From assembly GCF_035998675.1 (NCBI RefSeq), contig NZ_DASYHI010000014.1:62001-126000 (forward strand): DNA of 64,000 nucleotides, read 5' to 3'. The position numbers and the translations under genes were made by a program. The DNA comes from Telluribacter sp035998675 (GTDB lineage: Bacteria; Bacteroidota; Bacteroidia; Cytophagales; Spirosomataceae). Shown piece after piece: positions 1 to 8,274 of this stretch (within the stretch, counting starts at the first letter, position 1; the number at the start of each line of letters is the position of its first letter). Below the pieces are notes generated by a model, which saw only the letters and a list, made by a program, of their open reading frames with translations, made no database searches and was not told the DNA's origin.

Positions 1-15
1 TAAGAATTAGTCTTT

Positions 16-930
16 ATGACGGTAGAAAAAAAGAGCCACGAGGCTCACTCGGGCTGGTACGATGTGCAATACGCTACGCAGGAAGCGCAGCGCCTGGCCA
101 TTGAAAAATGGATCAGGGAGCGAAGCGAGCATACCATCAATGACTGGATTCATCAGCGGCAGCTGGCACTAACTACTCCTTTTACTCAGGAGCAAAAAAG
201 CTGGCTGACCATTGGCGACGGCTACGGCTTTGATGCCAACTACTTTTTTACCAAAGGTCTGGACGTAACGGCTACGGATATTGCAGGTACCTTCCTGCCG
301 CTTTCCAGATCCTACGGGGTGTTGGATAAGTATTCAATTGAAAACGCCGAAAGCCTCAGCTTCGCCGACAACAGCTTCGATTATGTATTCTGTAAAGAAT
401 CATATCACCACTTTCCCCGGCCTTACCTGGCGGTGTACGAAATGATCAGGGTGGCGCGGGAGGCGGTTATACTGGTGGAGCCCCATGACCCCATAGCCCG
501 CATGCCGCTGCTGCTGGCCATGCGGAATCTGCTGGACCGCTGGGACCCGGGCCTGCTCCAGAAATTCTGGAAAAACCGTTATTCGTTCGAAGAGGTTGGA
601 AATTATGTTTTTAAACTTTCAGAACGCGAAATGGACAAGCTCGCCAATGGCATTGGCCTGCCGGCCGTTGCGTTCAAGGGCATCAATAACAACTACTACC
701 ACCCGTCCATCGCCAGTGAGAAAGCGGACGATTCTTCACCGGCTTTCCGGAAAATAAAGCGGAAGCTGGCCTTTCATAATGTCCTGACCCGGTTTTCGCT
801 CATGCCTTCGCAGGTACTTTGCGCGGTTATTTTCAAGAATACGCCTTCTGAACATGTGCGGCAGCAACTGGCGCGGGAAGGCTTTACGCTACACCTATTT
901 CCGCCCAACCCGTACGCCAGCCGAAGTTAA
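16..930 (+). CDS. class I SAM-dependent methyltransferase
   Basis: The 304-aa protein has a Rossmann methyltransferase core of the Methyltransf_11 type. Motif I (TIGDGYGFD) is at residues 65-73, the acidic end of strand 2 (VTATD) at 84-88, and a post-motif stretch (FDYVFCKESYHHF) at 121-133. The ATG at 16 has only 15 bases before it in the window, so the promoter and any upstream gene are out of view. The gene ends one base before the convergent FkbM gene, with no terminator between them. Next to FkbM, GT2 and flippase genes it probably methylates a surface-glycan or lipid precursor. The substrate is inferred from context only; the family call is firm. Confidence 0.85.
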   Translation: MTVEKKSHEAHSGWYDVQYATQEAQRLAIEKWIRERSEHTINDWIHQRQLALTTPFTQEQKSWLTIGDGYGFDANYFFTKGLDVTATDIAGTFLPLSRSYGVLDKYSIENAESLSFADNSFDYVFCKESYHHFPRPYLAVYEMIRVAREAVILVEPHDPIARMPLLLAMRNLLDRWDPGLLQKFWKNRYSFEEVGNYVFKLSEREMDKLANGIGLPAVAFKGINNNYYHPSIASEKADDSSPAFRKIKRKLAFHNVLTRFSLMPSQVLCAVIFKNTPSEHVRQQLAREGFTLHLFPPNPYASRS

Positions 931-931
931 T

Positions 932-1741
932 TTAGGAACGGTACCCAAAAATATTCAGCTGAAGGTCCATGGCGTCGTTGCCGCGGTACTGGTGGGTTAC
1001 AAAGGGACGCTTTCGGTGCTGGTTGGTGTCGAGGTAGTAGCGAAAGCCATTTTCTTCAAATACCTTGACCACACTGGCCAGCGATTGCGGATGCCCCAGG
1101 TACGAATGGAACTCCACAAACAGGTTCCGGACGTGCCCCAGGCTGTCGCGGCAGTCTTCCAAAACTTCTATTTCGGCCCCTTCGATGTCTATTTTCAGGA
1201 AATCAATCCGTTCCTGTGCCCGCAGGTAGTCGCGCAGCCGGACCGAAGGTACCAGGCGGCGCTGGTTTGAATCCGAAAAAATAGAAGACGAATCCGCGGC
1301 CTCGCTGCCAAACCAGACACCCTCTTCATTGATCCATACTGCTTTATCTACTACCTGCACATCCCGAATCCCGTTGGTCTGCAGGTTGCCGCGTAGTAGG
1401 GAGGCTATGCCGGCTTCGGCTTCAAAAGCGGTAATGCGGGCTTGGGGGTATAACTCTTTGAAGTACAGTACACTCATGCCAATATTAGCACCACAGTCGA
1501 GAATAACGGGCTGCGGCTGCTCCGTCGTAAACAGGTAGTACTCATCGGCGAATATCTCCTTGTGCTGAAACAGGAACGACATGGTGTCAGGTACTTTTAA
1601 CCGATACTGACCAAAACTAACTTCCGTCAGCTGGTGCCGGTGGCGGTCCCCATAGCTCCAGAGCAGGCGCATAAACTCGCGGTCGCGCGCGGTACGCAGG
1701 GCGTGGTAGGGTTCCTTGAGTAATTGACGTAGCCAGAACAT
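932..1741 (-). CDS. FkbM family methyltransferase
   Basis: This 269-aa protein carries the FkbM-type SAM-binding motif (VILDCGANIG, residues 79-88) and the second family hallmark FLKIDIEGAE near residue 170. FkbM enzymes O-methylate sugars or polyketides and are common in exopolysaccharide loci. It is the last gene of a minus-strand operon reading flippase, GT2, FkbM, and lies 16 bases after the GT2 gene. Its stop codon is one base from the stop of the convergent methyltransferase gene. The acceptor sugar cannot be read from sequence. Confidence 0.88.
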   Translation of the reverse strand: MFWLRQLLKEPYHALRTARDREFMRLLWSYGDRHRHQLTEVSFGQYRLKVPDTMSFLFQHKEIFADEYYLFTTEQPQPVILDCGANIGMSVLYFKELYPQARITAFEAEAGIASLLRGNLQTNGIRDVQVVDKAVWINEEGVWFGSEAADSSSIFSDSNQRRLVPSVRLRDYLRAQERIDFLKIDIEGAEIEVLEDCRDSLGHVRNLFVEFHSYLGHPQSLASVVKVFEENGFRYYLDTNQHRKRPFVTHQYRGNDAMDLQLNIFGYRS

Positions 1742-1757
1742 ACGCGATGGAAGTACT

Positions 1758-2687
1758 TTAAATTAGATTGTAAAGGAAAAAAATTGACAGGCCGTATTTC
1801 AGTAAATTCTTGAGTTTTACCTTCCACGGCAACCGGTAGTACCGTTGAAATGCTTCGATAACCGAGGGGTCGGGCTGTAAATCGGCCGTGTGCCGGACCT
1901 CGCCTTCGGCAAGTACCTCACCGTAGGCGGAGGTACTAAAGGTAAAGTTAGTGCCGCTGCCGTCGGTACCGATATTCCGGATTTTGGAGTGGCGGGGGTA
2001 CAGGCCGTACGCCTGCCGGCGGGCCTGGCTCCACGTCCAGCGCACCGCCCAGGAGTCAATAACCCCGCGCTGCTGCTTCACGAGCATGGGCCAGAGGTCT
2101 TCACCGCCCCGGGTCAGGCGTTGCCGCAGCGATTTATCTTTGACTAGTTTTTCAAAATCCCCCACCTGCCAGTCAGCTTGTTGCCAGCGGTCGCGCCAGG
2201 TACCCCAGCCCCAGGAGCTGGCGCGGGGAGCCAGGTACAGGTCGTGGGGGTAGTGGGGCGGGAGCTGGATAGGGGGCGTGTAGCCGGTCACCGAGAATAT
2301 GTCCGGCCGGTGGTAGTAGGTACGTAGGGCTCTATTCATGTAGTCCAGGAAATCGGTGGTACATACCATGTCATCTTCCAGCACTATAACCCGGTCGTAC
2401 TGCTCCAGCACCTCACTTACCCCTTCAATGACTGAAGTAGCCAACCCCCGGTTATTCTCAGACAGTACTATTTTAGTTCCTTTAAAACCTTGCACCGTAG
2501 CCAGGTAGGCTCTTACTTCCCGGACGGGTACCTGGTCTTCTTCCCGCCGCGGTCCATCCGAATACACAATCAGTTGGCTCTGCTTCGCCAGTGGATTTTG
2601 CCGCAGGGCCTCGATGGTCTGCTGCAGGTGCCACGGACGGTTGTAGCAAAATACGACGATGGGGGCCAGGTCAGGCAAATGGCTCAT
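1758..2687 (-). CDS. glycosyltransferase family 2-like protein
   Basis: The 309-aa protein starts with a GT-A nucleotide-sugar fold (IVVFCYNRPWHLQQT, residues 10-24). An acidic metal-binding triad lies in VIVLEDDMV (EDD 104-106), followed by the acceptor-side motif SSWGWGTW. This form resembles GNT-I-like or sugar-nucleotide-dependent transferases found in Bacteroidota O-antigen loci. Its ATG overlaps the stop of the upstream flippase gene by four bases (ATGA), so the two are translationally coupled. It presumably adds one sugar to the unit exported by that flippase. Donor and acceptor are unknown. Confidence 0.82.
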   Translation of the reverse strand: MSHLPDLAPIVVFCYNRPWHLQQTIEALRQNPLAKQSQLIVYSDGPRREEDQVPVREVRAYLATVQGFKGTKIVLSENNRGLATSVIEGVSEVLEQYDRVIVLEDDMVCTTDFLDYMNRALRTYYHRPDIFSVTGYTPPIQLPPHYPHDLYLAPRASSWGWGTWRDRWQQADWQVGDFEKLVKDKSLRQRLTRGGEDLWPMLVKQQRGVIDSWAVRWTWSQARRQAYGLYPRHSKIRNIGTDGSGTNFTFSTSAYGEVLAEGEVRHTADLQPDPSVIEAFQRYYRLPWKVKLKNLLKYGLSIFFLYNLI

Positions 2688-4207
2688 GACTTATTTTTTT
2701 GTAAAGTGCTCAGGGCCAATTCCTTCACATTTCGCAGCGTCCTGCTCATATCTTCCGAAACGTTCCAGGCCAGGATACCTCCCCCAAAAAGCAGGGTGAT
2801 GACCACCGAACGCACTACTATATCAAGCAGCACCGGTACCAGCTCCCGCGTTGCCGGAGCCGGAATCAGCTGCAGGAGCAGGTAGGTTACCCCAATCAGC
2901 ACTACTACCTTCAGGGTACCTACCGTAAACGGCTGGATGTGCATTTTCTGCTGAATAAACAGCAGCTTGAGTATATTATAAATTAAGACCGACAAAAAGG
3001 CCGCCGCCGCGGCCCCATTGAAGCCGTAGCGCGGAATCAGGAACAGGTTACTGACCAGCAGCAGGGCCGTGAAAAGGATCATGAATACAATGTCGTAGCG
3101 GTAGTACTTTGAATTAACCAGAATCTCGGTATTCAGGCCCGTCATCATATCCACCACCCGCCCCAGTCCAATGAGCAGTACTACCCATTTTCCCTGGGCA
3201 TAAATCTCCGATTTGGGTATCAGGGTAAAAATAGAGTCGATATTCCCCCAGATTCCCAGCAGTAGAAACGACCCGATAATAAACAGGTTCAGGGATGATT
3301 TTTTATAAATAGTTTCGATATGTTTCAGGTCGTTGCGCTGGTAGGCTTCCGAAATAATGGGGGCGCTGATCATGACAATGCTGTTGCGTGGAATTGCGAT
3401 AACCAGCGCGATGCGAGAAGCAATGTCAAAAATAGCAGTATTGCCCAAACCACCCTCAAAACCCGGCAATAGTACCTTCTCAATGTGGGGGAGCAGAGCC
3501 GCGCTGGCCCCTCCCAGCAAGACCCACAGTCCGTAGCGGTACATTTCCTTAAAAGCCGGGTGACGCACAAACCCAAAATCAAGCCGGGTGTAGAGGCGCC
3601 CCTGCCGGTAGAGGTAGTACAGCATAAACTGGATGGCCAGGACGTAACTCAGGACCGTCATGGCCACCATCTGGTCGAAGGTGAGGTAGTTAAAGCCGAA
3701 CAGAAGTACAATGGCGCTGTTGAACAGCCGAAGACCTACTTCCCGGATGAGCGACGGTACCGCAATGCGCAGACTGATGCGCGAGTAAGCTTCCAGTACC
3801 TGCAGGTACACCATCCCCACCGTCAGCGGAATAAACACATAGTAGTACTTTACCAGCAGGGGCGAGTGGTCGAGGTAAAAGTCGAGGTAGAGGGGTTTAA
3901 AGAGCAGGTACAGCAGCACAAAAGCCGTCAGTCCCGCCAGCGGCGCAACGAGCAGGAAGGTGAACAACTGCCGCCGGGCGGCATCGTCCTGAAACTGACT
4001 GTGAAAGCGGACCGCCACCGAAGGTACCCCCAGCAGCGACAAGGACATATATATAACGGGAAAAGTGAGCAGGGTCGAAGCGTACAGGCCCAGCTGTTCC
4101 TGACTCAGAAAACGATTGTACAGGATCAGTACGTTGAACGTACCAATCAGCACGCCAACGTACGTAACTATTGAACTCTTGAACCCCTGCCGGATGATGA
4201 TCCCCAT
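2684..4207 (-). CDS. Wzx-like oligosaccharide flippase (MOP superfamily)
   Basis: This 507-aa, strongly hydrophobic protein has about 12-14 predicted membrane helices. Its opening (IIRQGFKSSIVTYVG) is typical of polysaccharide biosynthesis proteins of the MATE/MOP superfamily that move undecaprenyl-linked sugar units across the inner membrane. It is the first gene of the minus-strand operon with GT2 and FkbM. The ATG at 4205-4207 is preceded by a 148-base gap that should hold the promoter, although I see no clear TAnnTTTG element there. Family is confident, substrate unknown. Confidence 0.87.
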   Translation of the reverse strand: MGIIIRQGFKSSIVTYVGVLIGTFNVLILYNRFLSQEQLGLYASTLLTFPVIYMSLSLLGVPSVAVRFHSQFQDDAARRQLFTFLLVAPLAGLTAFVLLYLLFKPLYLDFYLDHSPLLVKYYYVFIPLTVGMVYLQVLEAYSRISLRIAVPSLIREVGLRLFNSAIVLLFGFNYLTFDQMVAMTVLSYVLAIQFMLYYLYRQGRLYTRLDFGFVRHPAFKEMYRYGLWVLLGGASAALLPHIEKVLLPGFEGGLGNTAIFDIASRIALVIAIPRNSIVMISAPIISEAYQRNDLKHIETIYKKSSLNLFIIGSFLLLGIWGNIDSIFTLIPKSEIYAQGKWVVLLIGLGRVVDMMTGLNTEILVNSKYYRYDIVFMILFTALLLVSNLFLIPRYGFNGAAAAAFLSVLIYNILKLLFIQQKMHIQPFTVGTLKVVVLIGVTYLLLQLIPAPATRELVPVLLDIVVRSVVITLLFGGGILAWNVSEDMSRTLRNVKELALSTLQKNKS

Positions 4208-4355
4208 TGAAACGCTCGCTCGTAGTAAAATAGGGGACGAAGTAAGCTAAAAAGTAGAAGTTAGCCTAATCGGCTACGCAACAGTTCTCCGTACGCCCGG
4301 TCGGTTCTTGGGGCTGGGAGTACTATCTTTCAGGGGCGAGTAAGGCAGCAAAGGG

Positions 4356-4814
4356 TTATATTCCGGTGGCTTTCAGGAATGGAAAAAGGCCGGTGAGGGT
4401 TTCCTGAAAGGAAGGAGTTGGCTGGTGAAGCACGCACTCCTGCGCGGGAATCAGGGTAGGTTTCAGTGCTTCGTAGCGCAGCGCCACCGCTTCCGGGCTG
4501 AGTGCGGCCCTGAGCTCTTCCACTTTCTGGAGCAGCCGGGCAAGATTCTTTTTATTTTTTCCCCAGTCGGCCAGTTGGCTACCGGTACATTCGCTCACGA
4601 GCCGAATGGTTTTTCCTTCGATCAACAGCGTAACCTCTTCACTCCACGTAGCCAGTGATGCATTCGTGAAAGCCATCAGGCCCGATTCGCTTTTATAGCC
4701 TACGTACCAATCGAGCAGCTGAATGGCCTCAATGGCGAGGGTCAAAAAGTGTTCAGCGGGCAGCTCGATACTATGTATTTCCTGCGTAAATCGGGGGGGA
4801 GCGCCAAAGGCCAT
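4356..4814 (-). CDS. hypothetical protein resembling the N-terminal domain of Bacteroidota rhomboid proteases
   Basis: The protein is 152 aa, soluble, and has no signal peptide or membrane helix. The opening MAFGAPPRFTQ and the later stretches LDWYVGYKSESG, WSEEVTL and SECTGSQLADWGKNKKNL match, from memory, the cytoplasmic N-terminal region found in front of the six-helix rhomboid domain in many Bacteroidota proteins. Here no rhomboid membrane part follows, because the gene stops and the next stretch is intergenic. It is either a stand-alone version of that domain or a truncated gene. It stands alone as a single-gene unit. Confidence 0.6.
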   Translation of the reverse strand: MAFGAPPRFTQEIHSIELPAEHFLTLAIEAIQLLDWYVGYKSESGLMAFTNASLATWSEEVTLLIEGKTIRLVSECTGSQLADWGKNKKNLARLLQKVEELRAALSPEAVALRYEALKPTLIPAQECVLHQPTPSFQETLTGLFPFLKATGI

Positions 4815-4970
4815 ATAGTGTGGTTTTTTACAAAAATAGGGAGCAGTAGAACTTTTATTTTTAATAGTGGTTCAAAACTAGGCCTTTGTGGCAATAAACA
4901 ATAAAGTATAATATTTTTTTATTAAACGGTCATTTTATCCACATTGGCCCGGCGCAGTGAACACTCAAAT

Positions 4971-4984
4971 AAGGTATATACCTT
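4971..4984. repeat. 14-bp perfect palindrome (possible operator)
   Basis: AAGGTATATACCTT is fully self-complementary. It lies in the AT-rich gap upstream of the minus-strand gene ending at 4356 and downstream of the DUF6807 gene. A dimeric regulator site is possible. It is too short and AT-rich to be a convincing terminator. Confidence 0.35.
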
Positions 4985-5047
4985 TAAACAAATAAGTTGA
5001 CCATTAGGCCAACTTTTTAAAATCAAAAAGCGCACGAGTCAGCGCCA

Positions 5048-6250
5048 CTACTTACTCACAACTCGTACCGCTACGGGCTCAGTGAGGCTATTCTGAATTT
5101 GCTGAATGAGATTTTTATCTGCCTCACCCTTATGTACATAGTACCGGTTCCGGGTTTGGTAAGTACCTCCGGGCGCTATGTAAAAAGCCCCGTCTACCAT
5201 CGGTGAGTAGCACCAGTAGGGCATGTCGGGGTGTACCCGTATGGCCTGCGGGTAACGGAGGTTGGAAGGAAATCCAAATACGGTAAGGCCGGTTTTCTGC
5301 CCATTTACCACGCCCGTAGCGTCCACCCAGCGGGCGTGGGTATGGTTGGCATCAGTCAGGGTCTTGTTCTGGTCGGTCAGTATCTGCCAGCGGTTGGTAA
5401 AGTGTACCGAGTCGGTCCGGTTCCACTCGCGGCTGCCCCGGTAAGCCACTCCCCCGTAGGTATATTTATCAATGTGCAGCGTATCCTGGCTGGTATTGGT
5501 TTGTTCCTGCTCAATGTCAAACAAAAAATAGTCCGTAAACGGATACACCGTTACCGTCCACACCTCCCGCAGTACCTCCCCGAACTGGAGGCTTTTATAG
5601 CGCAATTCGGTTTTCAAACGGGCAACTACCGGTCCCTGCTGCACGTCAAGTACCTTTAGGTGTTCAATATTTCCTGTCTTGAGGTGCTGGTTCCAGAAAT
5701 CTACGGAGGTGTTTTTAAAGGTAGTTTTTACCCAGGCCGCAAACAACGCGTGCTGGTGCGTGTGCCCCACCGGAAAATCATCGGTAAGTACCTGCCGGTC
5801 GGGGCTGTAAAGGGGATGAATAAAGCCACTGCGGCGGTAGTGCTCGGCCGTATTCGGCGGCAGCGCGTCTTTGGTCTGGTAAAAGAACACGGGCTTGGTA
5901 CCTACCTTTACCTGTACGCCTTCGGCCTGCTGCTCGAGCGTAGGACGGGCGGTGCCTCCACCCGCCTGACCGGCCATCAGGTGGTAGGTTCCCTTGCTGT
6001 TGGCGGCCATATTGTCCAACACAAAGTACACAGTACCATTGTCCACGGCCTGCGCGGGTACCCGTTTTTTGGTGGCGGTGTTCAGCAGGTAATAGTTTTT
6101 ACCGGGCGATAGCGGCTTATCTGGTTTGAACTGCACCGGCGTAGCGTGGCGGTCGTGCGGACCGGCGCTTACTTCAACCACAGCCACCTGGGCCAGGGCG
6201 GGTAATCCGGACAGCAGCCACAATAGGACGAAGAGGAGTTTTGAAACCAT
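5048..6250 (-). CDS. DUF6807 (PmoA-like) family exported protein
   Basis: This 400-aa protein begins with a clear Sec signal peptide (MVSKLLFVLLWLLSGLPALAQ, cut after about residue 20). The core contains the family hallmark VGHTHQHALFAAWVKT and a following DFWNQH, matching proteins annotated as PmoA-like or DUF6807 in Bacteroidota and Planctomycetes. Despite the name they are not methane monooxygenase subunits. They are beta-sandwich, mutarotase-like proteins usually found among sugar-utilisation genes. The gene is alone, divergent from the UDP-GlcNAc epimerase gene. Its biochemical role is not established. Confidence 0.8.
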   Translation of the reverse strand: MVSKLLFVLLWLLSGLPALAQVAVVEVSAGPHDRHATPVQFKPDKPLSPGKNYYLLNTATKKRVPAQAVDNGTVYFVLDNMAANSKGTYHLMAGQAGGGTARPTLEQQAEGVQVKVGTKPVFFYQTKDALPPNTAEHYRRSGFIHPLYSPDRQVLTDDFPVGHTHQHALFAAWVKTTFKNTSVDFWNQHLKTGNIEHLKVLDVQQGPVVARLKTELRYKSLQFGEVLREVWTVTVYPFTDYFLFDIEQEQTNTSQDTLHIDKYTYGGVAYRGSREWNRTDSVHFTNRWQILTDQNKTLTDANHTHARWVDATGVVNGQKTGLTVFGFPSNLRYPQAIRVHPDMPYWCYSPMVDGAFYIAPGGTYQTRNRYYVHKGEADKNLIQQIQNSLTEPVAVRVVSK

Positions 6251-6451
6251 ACTTATGCGTAAAGTACTTTAATTAATATTAGTCAGGAATAGGTGAGGCA
6301 GGCCGTCTTACCGGGCTTTTACCATAAGGTACCTCCGAAAGGCTGCCATTTTTAAAGGAATGCTTTCGGGGAATATACTGAAAGCGGTAGGGTAGAAAGT
6401 ACCTGGCCGGATTATAAGTCCACGGTCCTGGGCCAACTTAAAAATCCGGTC

Positions 6452-6459
6452 TATATTTG
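6452..6459 (+). promoter_or_regulatory. Bacteroidota -7 element (TATATTTG) for wecB
   Basis: TATATTTG matches the Bacteroidota -7 consensus TAnnTTTG. Transcription would begin near 6466, so translation cannot start at the in-frame TTG at 6457 and the TTG at 6487 is favoured. No good TTTG -33 box was found at the expected distance. Confidence 0.5.
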
Positions 6460-6486
6460 CAGGTACCACCCAACCGAAACGCACCC

Positions 6487-7584
6487 TTGAAAATTTTGAA
6501 CATAGTAGGAGCCCGGCCCAACTTCATGAAGGTAGCTCCCCTGCACCGGGCTTTTTCGCAGTACCCCGACCTTGAATCCAAAATTATCCACACCGGGCAA
6601 CACTACGACGCCCGCATGTCGGAGGTGTTTTTTAATCAGTTGGAACTCCCGCAGCCGCATTATTTTCTGGGCGTAGGCGGAGGTACCCATACCCAACAGA
6701 CCGCCCGGACTATGCTGGAGTTTGAGCCGATCCTGGCCGCCGAAAAGCCCGACGCGGTGCTGGTGGTAGGTGATGTTAATTCGACCATTGCCTGCGCTCT
6801 CGTGGCCGTAAAGGAAGGTATACCCGTCCTGCACGTGGAGGCGGGGCTGCGAAGCGGCGACCGCCGGATGCCCGAGGAAATCAACCGAATCCTGACCGAC
6901 AGTATTTCCGACTACCTGTTTGTAACGGAGCAGGCCGGGCTGGACAACCTGAAGCGGGAAAATGTGCCGGATGGGAAAGTCTTTTTTGTGGGCAATGTCA
7001 TGATAGATTCCCTCGTGCACTACCGGCAGAAGGCCCGGCAGCTGACGCTGTTGCAGGAAACAGGTTTAGCGCCCGCCTCCTACGTACTTATGACCATGCA
7101 CCGCCCGGCCAACGTAGACCATGAGCAGGGCCTGCGGAGCATAGTCCGGGTAGCCCGCAATACCGCGCAACACAAGACGGTACTATTCCCAATTCACCCG
7201 CGTACCCTGAGCAACATGGAAAAATGGGGTCTTAAGGCCGAGCTGGAAGCTATTCCGCAGGTACGGTTGATGGAGCCCCAGGGGTACCTTGAGTTCCTGC
7301 ACCTGATGGAAAACGCCGCCCTTATCATAACCGATTCGGGGGGGATTCAGGAGGAAACCACCTACCTGCAGGTACCTTGCCTGACCTTCCGCGATAGTAC
7401 TGAGCGGCCCGTAACCGTAGAATTGGGTACCAACTACCTGCTGAGGGACCTTAATCCCGAAACGGTAGAGGCGCAGGTACGGGACATTCTGGCGGGAAAT
7501 TCAAAAAAAGGCCAGGTACCTCCCCTCTGGGACGGCCGGGCCGCGGAGCGCATTGCTACAATAATCCGGGAAAAGCTCCGGTAA
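6487..7584 (+). CDS. wecB: UDP-N-acetylglucosamine 2-epimerase (non-hydrolysing)
   Basis: The enzyme interconverts UDP-GlcNAc and UDP-ManNAc, supplying ManNAc-type sugars for surface glycans. The 365-aa protein shows the family signatures in order: GARPNFMKVAPL near the N-terminus, GDVNSTIA, HVEAGLRSGDRRMPEE, MHRPANVD, and the UDP-binding TDSGGIQEE near the C-terminus. Length is normal. I chose the TTG at 6487 because it gives the canonical MKILNIVGARPNF beginning and because a -7 element overlaps the longer reading (TTG at 6457). It stands upstream of a methyltransferase-like gene that appears to have its own promoter. Confidence 0.93.
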   Translation: MKILNIVGARPNFMKVAPLHRAFSQYPDLESKIIHTGQHYDARMSEVFFNQLELPQPHYFLGVGGGTHTQQTARTMLEFEPILAAEKPDAVLVVGDVNSTIACALVAVKEGIPVLHVEAGLRSGDRRMPEEINRILTDSISDYLFVTEQAGLDNLKRENVPDGKVFFVGNVMIDSLVHYRQKARQLTLLQETGLAPASYVLMTMHRPANVDHEQGLRSIVRVARNTAQHKTVLFPIHPRTLSNMEKWGLKAELEAIPQVRLMEPQGYLEFLHLMENAALIITDSGGIQEETTYLQVPCLTFRDSTERPVTVELGTNYLLRDLNPETVEAQVRDILAGNSKKGQVPPLWDGRAAERIATIIREKLR

Positions 7585-7599
7585 TCCGGGGCAACTACC

Positions 7600-7607
7600 T
7601 ACTTTTG
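7600..7607 (+). promoter_or_regulatory. Bacteroidota -7 element (TACTTTTG)
   Basis: This is an exact TAnnTTTG match 20 bases before the TTG start at 7627, which supports both an independent promoter and the TTG start of the next gene. Confidence 0.45.
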
Positions 7608-7626
7608 TCTGACATTAACTACTACG

Positions 7627-8274
7627 TTGAAAAAGATAAAACTACAGGTTTGGGCGTTGCTCAACTCACTCGGTCTCGGGGGAATTGTTCAGCTTTTTCT
7701 GGAAGGGGCGCTTAAGAACTACGGCTGGTTCAGAAGCTACCATACCAAGCAATCGGTGGATGCGCAGGGACAACCGCTGCCCTGGTACAACTATTCCTTT
7801 ATATTTTTCCTGGAGCCCCGGCTAAAGCCCCACCTGGAGGTATTTGAATACGGTTCCGGCTTTTCGACCCGCTGGTACGCCCGGCGGGTAAAAAATATTA
7901 CCGCCGTCGAGCACGATGCGGCCTGGGTAAAGCAGGTAGCTCCCCAACTTCCCGCCAACGCCCAGGTACTATACCGGTCGCTGGACGAAGGTGAGGTCTA
8001 CGCGGGAGCGGTAGCCGAGGAAAATAAAAAGTACCATATTATAATAGTAGATGGTCGCCGCCGGGTGAAGTGTGTGCAGCAGGGGGTGGAGTTCCTGACA
8101 CCGGACGGGGTACTTATCCTGGATAATTCCGAACGTACTTTTTACCAGGAAGCCATTGATTTATTAAAAGAAAAAGGATTTCGTCAACTCGAAATACGGG
8201 GTATGGTACCTATTACCAGCCACGACTCCTGCACCAGTGTATTTTACCGGGAAGGTAACTGCCTGGGCATCTGA
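7627..8274 (+). CDS. SAM-dependent methyltransferase-like protein
   Basis: The protein is 215 aa. A methyltransferase-like nucleotide fold is suggested by VFEYGSGFSTRWYARRV (motif I, about residues 77-93), VEHD after strand 2, and IIIVDGRRRVKC followed by GVLILDNSER. This pattern is found in small class I methyltransferases of polysaccharide loci. The start is TTG, with no ATG upstream in frame and a -7 element 20 bases earlier. It follows wecB by 42 bases. Its stop is directly adjacent, with no gap, to the stop of the convergent FemAB-like gene. The acceptor is unknown. Confidence 0.7.
   Translation: MKKIKLQVWALLNSLGLGGIVQLFLEGALKNYGWFRSYHTKQSVDAQGQPLPWYNYSFIFFLEPRLKPHLEVFEYGSGFSTRWYARRVKNITAVEHDAAWVKQVAPQLPANAQVLYRSLDEGEVYAGAVAEENKKYHIIIVDGRRRVKCVQQGVEFLTPDGVLILDNSERTFYQEAIDLLKEKGFRQLEIRGMVPITSHDSCTSVFYREGNCLGI

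Noticed and set aside
5048..6250. Particulate methane monooxygenase subunit A
   Set aside because: The PmoA-like label of DUF6807 is a naming accident. The protein is exported and soluble-looking, without the membrane helices of real PmoA.
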